Assembly (NCBI RefSeq): GCF_014874095.1 | Contig: NZ_JADBEB010000001.1 | Location: 6,200,001 to 6,264,000 of the forward strand | Length of the DNA: 64,000 nucleotides | Source of the DNA: Plantactinospora soyae | GTDB lineage: Bacteria > Actinomycetota > Actinomycetes > Mycobacteriales > Micromonosporaceae | Reading direction: 5' to 3' | Shown: positions 23,547-31,866 of the stretch, piece after piece | Layout of the letters: the number at the start of each line of letters is the position of its first letter | How positions within the stretch are numbered: the first letter of the stretch is position 1 | Made by a program: the position numbers and the translations under genes | Notes under the pieces: generated by a model | The model's database searches: none | The model's input: the letters and a program-made list of their open reading frames with translations, nothing else | What the model was told of the DNA's origin: nothing

Positions 23547-26350
23547 CGGTCCAGCTCGTACAGTCTGGTCCGGAGCCGCTCGGCCTCCGACGGGTTCAGG
23601 TCGTCGAGGATCGCCACCGCCTGCCGCCAGACGGTGCGGGCGGCATCGGTGTCGTCGTCGGCCAGATGCGTCTCGCCGAGCCGGGTGAGCGTCTTGGCCT
23701 CCTCGTGACGGTCGCCGAGGTCCCGGAACTGGTCGAGCGCCTGGCGGTAGTACCCGATGGCCTGCCGGTGATGGCCGAGGTGGTGATGGGCGTAGCCGAG
23801 GCTGTCGCAGGTGATGCCCTGCCCCAGCCAGTTGCCCAACGCCTCGTGCTGGGCGAGTGCGCGCTCGCAGAACGTCAGGGCGCGCCGGTGGTCGCCGAGG
23901 TGGGCGTGGTACCAGCCGATGTCGTTGAGCGCGGCGGCCTGACCGGCGCCGTGACCCGCCGCGTGGAAGAGCGTCGCCGCGTGCCGGGCGTGGTCGAGCG
24001 CCTCGGCCAGGCGCTCGCGCTGCTCCCACACCATCGCGAGACGCACGTGGCTGTGCGCCTCCACGAGGAGGTCGCCGGCCTGGGCCGCCAGGTCGAGGGC
24101 GCGCAGCAGGTGGGTGTGCGCGTCGTCGAGGCGATCCTGCTGGTAGTAGGCGCGGGCCAGGTGGTAGTGCACGAGCGCCCGGGTGCCGGGCTCGGCCAGC
24201 CGCTCGGCGGCGGCCAGCGCGACGCGTTGTACGGCCACGTTGTCGCGCCAGTGTCCCCGGCGGGTGAGGAACGTCGTGAGGGTCCAGGCGAGTTGCCAGG
24301 TGTGGACGTCGAAGCCGCTGGACGCCGCCTGGTCGATGGCGGCCAGCAGGACGGCGTGTTCGGCGGTGAACCAGGCGAGGGCCTGCCCGTGCTCGGTGAC
24401 ACGCTCGGGTGTCACGTCGGGGTGGGGTACGGCGAGGGTGATCGGGTCCCGGGGCGGGTCCAGCACCAGAACGGCGGTGGCGGCGCTGCGCAGATAGTGG
24501 TCCAGCAGCCGGTGTACGGCGGCTCGACGCTCGTCCTCGGAATCGGTGCCCTCCGCCTGCTCTCTGGCATACGCGCGCAGCAGGTCGTGGAAGACGTACC
24601 GGCCGGGCGTGTGCTGGCTGACCAGATGAGCGCGGGTCAGCTCGTCCAGCACCGGCCGCGCGGCAGCCGGAGTCAGGCCCGCCAGGCTGGCCGCGGCCGG
24701 CGCGGCGAGATCGGGGCCGGGATGCAGGCCGATCAGCCGGAACAGTCGCGCCGCCGCCGGACTCAGCTGGTGGTAGGACCAGGAGAAGACGGTCCGCGCG
24801 TTGGTGGCGGGGTCCGCGCCGGTGAACTCGTCCAGCCGGCCCGGTGCCCCGGCCAACTCGCCGGCGAGCACGCCGAGTCCGAACCGGGGGTTGGCGGCGG
24901 CCCGGGCGGCCACGATGGAGAGCGCGAGCGGCAGTCGGGCGCAGAGCGTGATGATCTCGTCGACCGCCTTCGGCGCGGCTGTCACCCGCGCTGCCCCGAC
25001 CCGGCGGGCCAGCAGGTCGCGGGCCTCGGCGACGCTCGGCAGCCCCACCGTCAGCGGGTGGGCGCCCGCACCGACGACCAGGCCGGCAAGCTGGTTGCGG
25101 CTGGTCACCACGGCCACGCAACCGGGCGCGCCGGGCAGCAGCGGACGCACCTGCTCCGCGTCGCGCGCGTTGTCGAGCACCAGCAGGACCCGCCGGCCCG
25201 CCAAAAGGCTGCGGTACAGGCCGACCTGGGCATCCAGGCCGCCCGGAATCCGCTCCGGCGGCACCTCGAACGCGTCCAGGAAACCCCGCACCGCCTCGAC
25301 CGGGGTGACCGGCGAGCCGGTGGGGTCGAAGCCGCGCAGGTTCACGTACAGCTGCCCGTCGTCGAACCGGTTGGCGACCTGGTGCGCCCAGTGCAGGGCC
25401 AGCGTGGTCTTGCCGATCCCGGCCGTGCCGCCGATCGCGGAGATGACCGCCGTCCTGGCCGGCCCGGTCGCGGCCACCAGAAGTTGGTCGAGGTGACGCA
25501 GTTCGTCCTCGCGTCCGGTGAAGCCCGCCGTGTCCGGCGGCAGTTGTGCCGGTGTCGCGATCCGCCTCGCCGGGACACCGGAGTCCGGCGGGGCGGCTGG
25601 CAGCGGCTCACCCCGCAGGATCGTCCGGTGCACGTCGCGCAGTTCCGCGCCGGGATCGGTGCCGAGGGAGTCGGCCAGCCGCCGCCGGGCGTCCGCGTAC
25701 CGCTCGACGGCCTCGGCGTTCCGCCCGGCGGCGTGCAGCGCTCGCATCAGGAGCACTTCGAGCGGCTCGACCAGCGGGTATTCGGCGATGAGGTCCGGCA
25801 GTACGCCGATCACCGCGTCCGGGTTACCGAGCCGCAGCTCGATTCGCGCCCACCGTACCGCCGCCTCGCAGCGGAGTCGGTGCATGCTGTCGCGGATCTG
25901 CCCGGCCCACTCGCCGGGAATGCCGGCCAGCGGTGTCCCGGTCCAGAGACTCAGGGCCTCGGCGAGTGCGCGGGCCCGATCGGGATCGCCGAGCAGGGTA
26001 TCCCGTCCCTGGTCCACCAGGTGGCGGAACCGGTGCAGGTCCACCCGATCCGGATCGATCATCAGGACGTAGCCGGCGTGCCGGCGCTCGAGCCGGGGCG
26101 CCGCCGGCCCGTCCAGGGCGGCCGCCCGGCTGAGCAACTGCCGGATCCGACTCAGGTGTGAGTACAGCACGTTGCGGGCCTCGACCGGCGGGCTCTCGTC
26201 CCAGAGCCGGTCGATGAGGGTCTCGATCGCGACGGGGCGGGGCGCGTCGGCGACCAGCACCACGAGTACCGCCTGCTGCCGCGGAGCCCCCACGTCGAGT
26301 GGTTGCCCCGCCGCGTGTAGCTGCACCTCACCGAACAGCCGCACGTCCAT
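23528..26350 (-). CDS. AfsR/SARP-family transcriptional regulator (BTAD, NB-ARC, TPR)
   Basis: 940 aa. An OmpR-type winged helix at ~1-95 (MDVRLFGEVQLHAAG start, then LYSHLSRIRQLL) is followed by a bacterial transcriptional activation domain (~100-245), an NB-ARC ATPase with P-loop GGTAGIGKTT (~304-313) and VLLVLDNARD, and a C-terminal TPR array (~670-930). This is the standard large SARP layout of pathway regulators. Its promoter faces the small secreted-protein gene across a 168-base spacer that contains SARP-like repeats. Control of the flanking secreted or surface genes is inferred; there is no sign that it controls the phosphinate cluster. Confidence 0.93.
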   Translation of the reverse strand: MDVRLFGEVQLHAAGQPLDVGAPRQQAVLVVLVADAPRPVAIETLIDRLWDESPPVEARNVLYSHLSRIRQLLSRAAALDGPAAPRLERRHAGYVLMIDPDRVDLHRFRHLVDQGRDTLLGDPDRARALAEALSLWTGTPLAGIPGEWAGQIRDSMHRLRCEAAVRWARIELRLGNPDAVIGVLPDLIAEYPLVEPLEVLLMRALHAAGRNAEAVERYADARRRLADSLGTDPGAELRDVHRTILRGEPLPAAPPDSGVPARRIATPAQLPPDTAGFTGREDELRHLDQLLVAATGPARTAVISAIGGTAGIGKTTLALHWAHQVANRFDDGQLYVNLRGFDPTGSPVTPVEAVRGFLDAFEVPPERIPGGLDAQVGLYRSLLAGRRVLLVLDNARDAEQVRPLLPGAPGCVAVVTSRNQLAGLVVGAGAHPLTVGLPSVAEARDLLARRVGAARVTAAPKAVDEIITLCARLPLALSIVAARAAANPRFGLGVLAGELAGAPGRLDEFTGADPATNARTVFSWSYHQLSPAAARLFRLIGLHPGPDLAAPAAASLAGLTPAAARPVLDELTRAHLVSQHTPGRYVFHDLLRAYAREQAEGTDSEDERRAAVHRLLDHYLRSAATAVLVLDPPRDPITLAVPHPDVTPERVTEHGQALAWFTAEHAVLLAAIDQAASSGFDVHTWQLAWTLTTFLTRRGHWRDNVAVQRVALAAAERLAEPGTRALVHYHLARAYYQQDRLDDAHTHLLRALDLAAQAGDLLVEAHSHVRLAMVWEQRERLAEALDHARHAATLFHAAGHGAGQAAALNDIGWYHAHLGDHRRALTFCERALAQHEALGNWLGQGITCDSLGYAHHHLGHHRQAIGYYRQALDQFRDLGDRHEEAKTLTRLGETHLADDDTDAARTVWRQAVAILDDLNPSEAERLRTRLYELDRYNDPP

Positions 26351-26408
26351 GCGCCCGCCCCCGGTTCAATACGCGACGGAAGTTACCCATATCGATGCTT
26401 GTCGGATT

Positions 26409-26440
26409 GCAAGTTCACCGCAAGGTTGCTGTCCAGGTTC
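26409..26440. promoter_or_regulatory. SARP-box-like direct repeats between the regulator and the secreted-protein gene
   Basis: GCAAGTT (26409-26415) and GCAAGGT (26420-26426) are spaced 11 bp, with a third element GTCCAGG at 26431-26437 in the same phase. The layout matches the site at 21634-21665. It suggests that the SARP activates the secreted-protein gene and perhaps itself. Confidence 0.65.
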
Positions 26441-26518
26441 CGATGCGAGCGTTGCTCCCGAGTGGACCGGTCCGGCGATCCCCGCCGACGGGTCCCATAC
26501 CGAAATGGGGGAATCTCA

Positions 26519-26815
26519 ATGAAGATCCTGTTCACCCGCCTGCTGGTGACCGCCGTGCTCACGGCGCCGCTCGTCGCGGTCGGCGCGACTGCCGCGCAGG
26601 CCGAGCCGACCAACTGCACCGCGACGGCGTCGGGCAACATCAGCCGGGCGCGGTGCACCGGCGGCACCGGAGTGGTTCGGGCCGGCATCCTCTGCGTCGT
26701 CAAGGGCGAGTTCGAGAACGACCACTACGGCCCCTGGGTCGGCATCGGTGCCACCTCGACCGTGGCCTGTCTCGGCGGTGGCCGGGGGATCGACTGGTGG
26801 TACGAGATCGGCTGA
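26519..26815 (+). CDS. Small secreted cysteine-containing protein
   Basis: 98 aa. A Sec signal peptide (MKILFTRLLVTAVLTAPLVA, cleavage after AQA near residue 28) precedes a mature protein of about 70 residues with four Cys, enough for two disulfides. A Gly-rich GGTGVVRAGILCVVKGEF stretch and an aromatic C-terminus (IDWWYEIG) are visible. I do not recognise the family; small secreted proteins of this kind are common beside SARP genes. ATG 26519 is preceded by GGGGGAATCTCA. Confidence 0.75.
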   Translation: MKILFTRLLVTAVLTAPLVAVGATAAQAEPTNCTATASGNISRARCTGGTGVVRAGILCVVKGEFENDHYGPWVGIGATSTVACLGGGRGIDWWYEIG

Positions 26816-26844
26816 CCGGGTCGGGGGGAGTGCCGGCCGTGCCG

Positions 26845-27768
26845 CTACGACGCGGGTGGCTGGACAAGGCCGCCACCGGCACCGCCGCGCGGACCGGCGC
26901 CAGCCCCGAACCCGTACGGCCCGCCGCCGGAGCCGCCCGACGTGGCGGTGAGGGAGAACGTCAGTGGCAGGCGCTCGTCCCGATCGGGCAGCGCCCACCC
27001 GTGTGACGTGTGGACCAGTTGCGGCAGCGCCTGCCACGGGATCGAACGGTGCTCGGCGAGCGAGGTCAGCGTCAGCCCGGCGGTCAGGAGCGACTGCACG
27101 ATCTCGGCGAGCGAGTGCGGCCACTCGAAGGTCGTCGCGTTGGCGAGTCGTACGGTGTCGTCGGCATAGGTGGTGCCGTGCTCGTAGCGCAGCGGTGCAC
27201 CGGTGGCGAAGTACGGCTCGCGGAGCACGAGTTCACCGTCCGTCCGGTCGTGCGCCACGGTGTTCAGCATCGGGTGCGAGTCCCGGACGTAGAACAGCCC
27301 GCCCGGACGCAGAAGTGCGGCGATGGTCTGTCCCCAGCGGGCCAGGTCGGGCAGCCACGGGAGCGCGCCGATGCCGGTGTAGACGATGTCGTACCGCTCC
27401 TGACACACCTCGGCGGCGTGGGTGACCTCGCTGTCGAGGAAGGTCGCGGTGAGCCCGGCGCGCCGGGCGAGCACCCTGGCCGCCGCCGTCGACTGCGCCG
27501 AGAAGTCGACCCCGGTCACGGTGGCGCCCAGCCGGGCCCAGGACAGCGTGTCCAGACCGATGTGGCACTGCAGGTGGAGCAGGGACAGACCGGCGGGCGA
27601 CCCCGCCGGCAGGTGCGGGGCCATCAGCGCCAGGTCGTCCCGGACCACGTCCGTGATGGCCGAGGGCGCGGCGACGAATTCGTCCACGCCGTACGCCCGG
27701 AGGTGCGGCGCTACCCGCTCATCCCAGTTTGCCCGGTTCGCCGCGATCGCCTGCTGCTCGACATCCAC
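26845..27768 (-). CDS. Class I SAM-dependent methyltransferase
   Basis: 307 aa. Motif I is LLHLQCHIGLDTLSWARLGA with the acidic end of strand 2 in VTGVDFS; post-motifs include YDIVYTGIGALPWLPDL and LLRPGGLFYVRD. A Gly-rich low-complexity tail (SGGSGGGPYGFGAGAGPRGG) follows residue ~280. GTG 27768 was chosen because GGAGGAAGG precedes it; the open frame upstream runs antisense through the HTH gene and is not real. Substrate unknown; divergent from the HTH-DUF4180 pair. Confidence 0.83.
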   Translation of the reverse strand: MDVEQQAIAANRANWDERVAPHLRAYGVDEFVAAPSAITDVVRDDLALMAPHLPAGSPAGLSLLHLQCHIGLDTLSWARLGATVTGVDFSAQSTAAARVLARRAGLTATFLDSEVTHAAEVCQERYDIVYTGIGALPWLPDLARWGQTIAALLRPGGLFYVRDSHPMLNTVAHDRTDGELVLREPYFATGAPLRYEHGTTYADDTVRLANATTFEWPHSLAEIVQSLLTAGLTLTSLAEHRSIPWQALPQLVHTSHGWALPDRDERLPLTFSLTATSGGSGGGPYGFGAGAGPRGGAGGGLVQPPAS

Positions 27769-27851
27769 TCGGGCACCTTCCTCCGCAGGTGCCCCGCCCG
27801 CAACCCGTTTTGATTCACCAGTACGGGTCGGCTGGTCTGGGCACCCAACAC

Positions 27852-27885
27852 TCCCTATCGGTACTCCTTGCGGGTAGGATAGGGA
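27852..27885. promoter_or_regulatory. Inverted repeat at the HTH gene start, probable autoregulatory operator
   Basis: TCCCTATC (27852-27859) and GATAGGGA (27878-27885) form a perfect 8-bp inverted repeat 26 bp apart. Within it TAGGAT (27875-27880) looks like a -10 element placed so that transcription would begin at or just before ATG 27889, so the mRNA may be leaderless. A regulator bound here would block RNA polymerase. Confidence 0.65.
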
Positions 27886-27888
27886 ATC

Positions 27889-28350
27889 ATGGAACACGGA
27901 TGGCATTCGGTGGAGCAGGTCGCCGAGCGGCTCGGCCTGCACGTGCGGACGGTTCGCGGCTACATCCGCGCCGGCCGGCTGAAGGCCGTCCGGATCGGCA
28001 AGCAGTACCGCATCGCCCAGGCCGACCTCGACGCGTTCACCGGTCGACCGGCCGACGCCGTCCGACCCCGGGTGGAGGTCTCCACCATCGTGGACATCGA
28101 CGACCTCGGGGCCCTGGCGGCCGACCGGCTGAGCACCCTGCTCGTCGCCGGTGCCCAACTGCCCCGGGACGCCGGCGAGCCGCTGCGCATCCAGACGGTG
28201 TACGACGAAGCGCGCGCCCGGCTCAAGGTGATCATCCTGGGCGGCGTCGCTCCGACGGCCGACGTCCTGCGGACCCTCGACGGAATCCTCGGAACGGAGA
28301 ACGGCATGTTCCTGACCGACCCGGGCGGCCCGGCGGTACACCGTGGCTGA
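27889..28350 (+). CDS. Helix-turn-helix DNA-binding protein (excisionase/MerR-like domain)
   Basis: 153 aa. The N-terminal 50 residues are a MerR/excisionase-type HTH (SVEQVAERLGLHVRTVRGYI then GRLKAVRIGKQYRI). The rest is an alpha/beta region of about 100 residues that probably binds a ligand or partner; no family recognised. It overlaps the DUF4180 gene by 8 bases. The start has no clear ribosome site but a -10-like TAGGAT just upstream, which suggests a leaderless transcript. Likely autoregulated by the inverted repeat around its start. Confidence 0.85.
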   Translation: MEHGWHSVEQVAERLGLHVRTVRGYIRAGRLKAVRIGKQYRIAQADLDAFTGRPADAVRPRVEVSTIVDIDDLGALAADRLSTLLVAGAQLPRDAGEPLRIQTVYDEARARLKVIILGGVAPTADVLRTLDGILGTENGMFLTDPGGPAVHRG

Positions 28351-28702
28351 CCTCGTGACCGAGCGCAGCGGCGTGCCGGTACTTGTCTGCGGCGACGAGG
28401 GCGCCCCGATCGCGAGTACCCGGGACGCGCTCGACGTGATCGGTGCCGCCTTCTCCCGGGCGGACGTCGTGGCCGTCCCCGTCGGCCGGCTCGACGAGCG
28501 GTTCTTCGCGCTGCGTACCGGCCTGGCCGGGGAGATCATGCAGAAGTTCGTCAACTACCGGGTGCGCCTGGTGGTCGTCGGTGACATCTCCGGGCACGTC
28601 GCGGCCAGTACGGCCCTGCGCGACCTGGTGTTCGAGTCCAACCGGGGCAGCCAGGTCTGGTTCGTCGCCGACCTCGGCGAACTCGACACCCGGCTGGGCT
28701 GA
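28343..28702 (+). CDS. DUF4180 domain protein
   Basis: 119 aa. The pattern LVCGDEGAPIASTRDALDVI, then PVGRLDERFFALRTGLAGEI, then FVNYRVRLVVVGDIS matches DUF4180, a small alpha/beta family often encoded next to HTH regulators. GTG 28343 overlaps the upstream stop. Function unknown; the pair with an HTH protein suggests a sensor or accessory role. Confidence 0.85.
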   Translation: MADLVTERSGVPVLVCGDEGAPIASTRDALDVIGAAFSRADVVAVPVGRLDERFFALRTGLAGEIMQKFVNYRVRLVVVGDISGHVAASTALRDLVFESNRGSQVWFVADLGELDTRLG

Positions 28703-28763
28703 CGGCCCGCCCGCTCTCCGGGCGCGCCGTCGCCGGCGGCGCTGCCCGGCTCGATCGGTCTCC

Positions 28764-29390
28764 TCAGGCGCCCTGCGCGAGGCCCGGACCGGGGCTGTCC
28801 TCGACCGGGGCGGCCACCGGGGCGCCGAGCGGTTCGGCCGGAACGGCTCGTCGGGCCGGAATGCGTACCCGGTCGCCGTCGAGCAGCGCGGCCTCGGCGT
28901 CCTCGAGGAAGGCGAGGTCGGCCTCGACGTGCCGGCTCGCGGCGGAGAGCAGCAGTCCGACCACAGGGTCGTCCGCGTCGCGCCGCAGGGCGCCGAGGTT
29001 GCGTAGCTCGCGTAGCAGGTAGCCGCGTTGGTTGGCGAGGACGGTCCGAAGCACCTGCGCCGAGCCGGACCGGGCGGCGGCGGTGACCTTCAGGAAGAAG
29101 TCGTCCCGGAATCCTCCGCCGCGCGGGCTCGGTTCGTCCAGCCAGCGGGCCAGTTCGGCCTGACCGGCGGGGGTGATGGCGTGCATCCTGCGGTCGGGTT
29201 TCACCGGCTGGGGATGTCGCTCGGTGACGACCAGACCGTCCCGGCCGAGTCGGTCGAGGATCTGGTAGAGGTGGCCGATGTTCAGCTGCCCCCACTGTGG
29301 ACCGACGGCGGTCTCGAACGCGCCCTTCAGTTCGTAGCCGTAGCTGGGCCGGTCGGCGAGCAGTGCCAGGACCGCGTGCTGGATCGCCAC
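28764..29390 (-). CDS. PadR-family transcriptional repressor
   Basis: 208 aa. The N-terminal winged helix (MAIQHAVLALLADRPSYGYELKG, then GHLYQILDRLGRDGLV) is canonical PadR; the C-terminal Vir-like helical dimerisation domain follows to ~175, then a Pro/Ala-rich tail. GTG 29390 follows GGAGGA. A palindrome 31 bases upstream of its start should be its operator. The divergently placed ABC ATPase gene is the most likely target, as PadR repressors often control drug-efflux ABC genes. Confidence 0.9.
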   Translation of the reverse strand: MAIQHAVLALLADRPSYGYELKGAFETAVGPQWGQLNIGHLYQILDRLGRDGLVVTERHPQPVKPDRRMHAITPAGQAELARWLDEPSPRGGGFRDDFFLKVTAAARSGSAQVLRTVLANQRGYLLRELRNLGALRRDADDPVVGLLLSAASRHVEADLAFLEDAEAALLDGDRVRIPARRAVPAEPLGAPVAAPVEDSPGPGLAQGA

Positions 29391-29420
29391 GCCTCCTCCA
29401 TCTTCGCGTTGTCGGTGCCT

Positions 29421-29437
29421 TGCATTGTCACAATGTA
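29421..29437. promoter_or_regulatory. PadR-type operator palindrome
   Basis: TGCATTGTCACAATGTA is a 17-bp inverted repeat with one mismatch, and its core CATTGT-C-ACAATG is perfect. It is AT-rich against the local background and lies between the divergent padR (start 29390) and ABC ATPase (start 29671) genes. PadR repressors typically bind ATGT/ACAT-type palindromes of this size. Confidence 0.75.
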
Positions 29438-29670
29438 TGGCGCAGAGTGTCCTCTAACCAGCGGGCGAAAGCCACGGTGGTGAGCGGGTGGGCCGCGAGA
29501 CCCGGCCGCGTACCCGGGGATGGAGATCGCCGCGCTGGCCGGGCGGGTCGGCTACGCCACCGTCGGGGTCACCGCCGCCGCCGGAATGCGGCTCGCCGGC
29601 CCGGTCGCGCTCGCTCCGGCGGCACCGCGCCGCCTGCCCACCGTACGCCTGCCAGCCGAGGAGTTAGCCG

Positions 29671-30414
29671 ATGCCGAACACCCCGGTCGCGGTCGCCGTC
29701 AACGGACTGACCAGACAGTTCCGGACCGGCGGGGAGCCGCTGACCGCCGTCGCCGACCTGTCGCTCGACGTCTCCGCGGGCTCGATGGTGGCGTTGACCG
29801 GCCCCAGCGGCTCCGGCAAGTCCACCCTGCTGCACCTGATCGGGGCGATCGAATCCGCCGACTCCGGCACGATCGTCGTCGGCGGCCAGGACGTCACGAA
29901 GCTTCGCCGCGCCGCGCTCGCCGGGTACCGGCGCACGATCGGCTTCGTGTTCCAGCGTTACCACCTGCTGCCCGCGCTCAACGCGCTGGACAACGTGATC
30001 GCGCCGGTCCTGCCGTACCGGGTCGACTTCGACCGGGCCGCCCGGGCCCGGGAACTGCTCTCCGCCGTCGGCCTGGCGGGCCGGGAGCAGGCCCTGCCGG
30101 CGCAGCTCTCCGGCGGCCAGCAACAGCGGGTGGCGGTGGCCCGGGCCCTCATCGGCGAGCCGGCACTGCTGCTGGCCGACGAGCCGACCGGCAACCTCGA
30201 CTCTGCCACCGGCGGCGAGATCCTCGACCTGCTGTTGCGCCTGCGGGGGGAGCGGGGCATGACCGTCCTGCTCGCCACCCACGAACAGCACATCGCCGCC
30301 CGGTGTGACCGGCTGATCCGACTCCGGGACGGCCGGATCGCCGAGGACCTCGACCTGACCGGAGACGACGACCGGGACTCGACCCTGACCCGGGCCACCC
30401 AACTCCGGCTCTGA
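29671..30414 (+). CDS. ABC transporter ATP-binding protein, LolD/MacB type, without adjacent permease
   Basis: 247 aa. Walker A is GPSGSGKS, the signature LSGGQQQR, Walker B LLLADEPTG and the H-loop ATHEQ; FQRYHLLPALNALDNV is typical of LolD/MacB-type ATPases that work with FtsX-like permeases. No permease gene lies on either side: upstream is a 280-base spacer without a convincing gene and downstream a convergent hydrolase. It may use a permease encoded elsewhere or be left over from a lost operon. ATG 29671 follows GAGGAG. Confidence 0.9.
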   Translation: MPNTPVAVAVNGLTRQFRTGGEPLTAVADLSLDVSAGSMVALTGPSGSGKSTLLHLIGAIESADSGTIVVGGQDVTKLRRAALAGYRRTIGFVFQRYHLLPALNALDNVIAPVLPYRVDFDRAARARELLSAVGLAGREQALPAQLSGGQQQRVAVARALIGEPALLLADEPTGNLDSATGGEILDLLLRLRGERGMTVLLATHEQHIAARCDRLIRLRDGRIAEDLDLTGDDDRDSTLTRATQLRL

Positions 30415-30432
30415 CCGGGAAGTACGCCGCGC

Positions 30433-31704
30433 TCAGCCGAAATCGTCGAAGTTCAGCGTGCTGCGGTGCCCGCTGGACGGCCAGGCCGGGATCGTCAGGA
30501 CGTCCAGCCCGTCGGCACCGCGTTGCCGGGCGCCGACCACGGTCAGCCCAGCGGCCGGGATGAACACGTCCATGCCGGTGATGAAGGTCTGCGCGTAGAA
30601 GGCCGGGATCGGCGCGGTCAGGTCGGTGGTCCGGTCGCTGCCCCGGTCGAACGCGAAGATCCCGATCACCCGCTTGGCCCGGGGGCTGTTCGCCGGGTTG
30701 AGGATGTCCCGGCCGTTGACCCAGAGCCGGTCCTCGCCGGCCCACCACTCCTTGTTCCGGTTGACCACGATCGCGGCGTGCCGGTCGCCGGCCTCGACCA
30801 GGGCACCCAACCCCTGGCCGGGGGTGCTGGTGAGCAGCCGGACCAGCCGGTCGCTGCGGCGGAACGGCTGGAAGTAGAAGTGGTGCGTGGGTGGGCCGTC
30901 GCGGACCACGGCGAACTCGTACCGGCGCCCGCCGTCGGCGCGCAGCGGGCCCCAGGATCCGTCGCCGGACAGCGGCACCGTCGCCACGTGTCGCTGGCGC
31001 AGGCCGAGCAGGTTCAGCTCGTACACCTGGAGGGTGCCGTCCGGAACCCCGGCGTTGAGCGGAAAGAGGACCGCCCGGCCGGACAGGGTGATCCGGTGTT
31101 CGGCCTGGATTCCGGTCGTCCGGGGAGACCGGCCGGTGAGGAACCGGTGGACGTGGACGAAGCTCTCCGCCGAGGTGACGCTCTGGGTGTGCGACTGGTC
31201 GGGCAGCGAGACGTTGGTGGCCCCGGTGACGGTCCGGGCCGGATCGCCCTCGGCCCAGATCGCCAGCGTCGGTACGCCTCCCGGCGGCGCGGTGGCGGTA
31301 CGGCCGTCGAGGTTGACATAGTGCGCGACCCGGGCGGCACGCGCTGGTGAACTGGTCAGGTAACCCTGCACCACGAACGTGCCGAGCGAGTGCGCCACCA
31401 GGTCGACCTGCTGCGTACCGGACTCCTGCGACAGTCGTGCGATCCGGGCGTCGAGTCCGGCCCACACCTGCTCCATCGTGTTGAGGGTGAACGTCGAGTC
31501 GTACTCGTGGGCCTCGATGCGGACAGTCGGGTAGCCGTTGCTGGCGAACCGCTTGGCCTGGGTCTGGAACTGCTGGGCCGAGCCGGCGGAGCCGTGGACG
31601 AAGATCACCGGACGGGGTGTGCGATCGGCGGCCTGGGCCGGTACGGGACCGAGGGTCAGGACCAGGGCGGCGGCGATCCCGAGTGCGGCGGTTCGGCGAA
31701 TCAT
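30433..31704 (-). CDS. Secreted alpha/beta-hydrolase (lipase/esterase-like)
   Basis: 423 aa. A Sec signal peptide (to about ALVLTLGPVPAQA, residue 26) precedes an alpha/beta-hydrolase domain with the oxyanion segment FVHGSAGS, the nucleophile elbow AHSLG, and downstream Asp/His candidates in AEGD and VHRF. Residues ~230-420 form a second beta-rich region that may bind substrate or polymer. ATG 31704 is set by GGAGG six bases upstream. A 15-bp palindrome lies 35 bases before the start, sharing its pattern with sites upstream of the acyl-CoA dehydrogenase, transporter and SDR genes, so it may supply fatty or aromatic acids to that pathway. Confidence 0.85.
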   Translation of the reverse strand: MIRRTAALGIAAALVLTLGPVPAQAADRTPRPVIFVHGSAGSAQQFQTQAKRFASNGYPTVRIEAHEYDSTFTLNTMEQVWAGLDARIARLSQESGTQQVDLVAHSLGTFVVQGYLTSSPARAARVAHYVNLDGRTATAPPGGVPTLAIWAEGDPARTVTGATNVSLPDQSHTQSVTSAESFVHVHRFLTGRSPRTTGIQAEHRITLSGRAVLFPLNAGVPDGTLQVYELNLLGLRQRHVATVPLSGDGSWGPLRADGGRRYEFAVVRDGPPTHHFYFQPFRRSDRLVRLLTSTPGQGLGALVEAGDRHAAIVVNRNKEWWAGEDRLWVNGRDILNPANSPRAKRVIGIFAFDRGSDRTTDLTAPIPAFYAQTFITGMDVFIPAAGLTVVGARQRGADGLDVLTIPAWPSSGHRSTLNFDDFG

Positions 31705-31738
31705 GCGGATCCTCCGGGAGCAGCGGAGAGCCTGAACT

Positions 31739-31753
31739 TGCACTGACTGTGCA
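31739..31753. promoter_or_regulatory. Operator-like palindrome upstream of the secreted hydrolase
   Basis: TGCAC-TGACT-GTGCA is a perfect inverted repeat with TGCA cores 11 bp apart. The same layout recurs at 31842-31860, 34216-34230 and 39529-39543. Confidence 0.65.
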
Positions 31754-31841
31754 TTGTGCTCTTCGCTCGACGGGCTGTCGAGGGTCCATCGACGCCGCTG
31801 TCGTCGATTGTTGGCTTCCGTCCAGTCGGACGGTGCCTTAT

Positions 31842-31860
31842 ATTGCACTCAGACTGCAAT
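31842..31860. promoter_or_regulatory. Operator-like palindrome upstream of the first acyl-CoA dehydrogenase gene
   Basis: ATTGCA-CTCAGAC-TGCAAT is a perfect 6-bp inverted repeat with 7-base centre; the TGCA cores are again 11 bp apart. It lies 60 bases before ATG 31920. Confidence 0.65.
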
Positions 31861-31866
31861 TATTGC

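Noticed and set aside
22554-26161. Long open frames overlapping the SARP gene (plus strand 23666-26161 and minus strand 22554-25121)
   Set aside because: The SARP frame has HTH, P-loop and TPR motifs, while the others have only low-complexity Arg/Gly/Val sequence.
26845-28554. A 569-codon version of the methyltransferase
   Set aside because: The extra upstream part is antisense to the HTH and DUF4180 genes; GTG 27768 with GGAGGAAGG gives a normal methyltransferase N-terminus.
29520-29670. Possible small gene upstream of the orphan ABC ATPase
   Set aside because: The frame from ATG 29520 runs out of frame into the ATPase gene, lacks a ribosome site and shows no recognisable segment.
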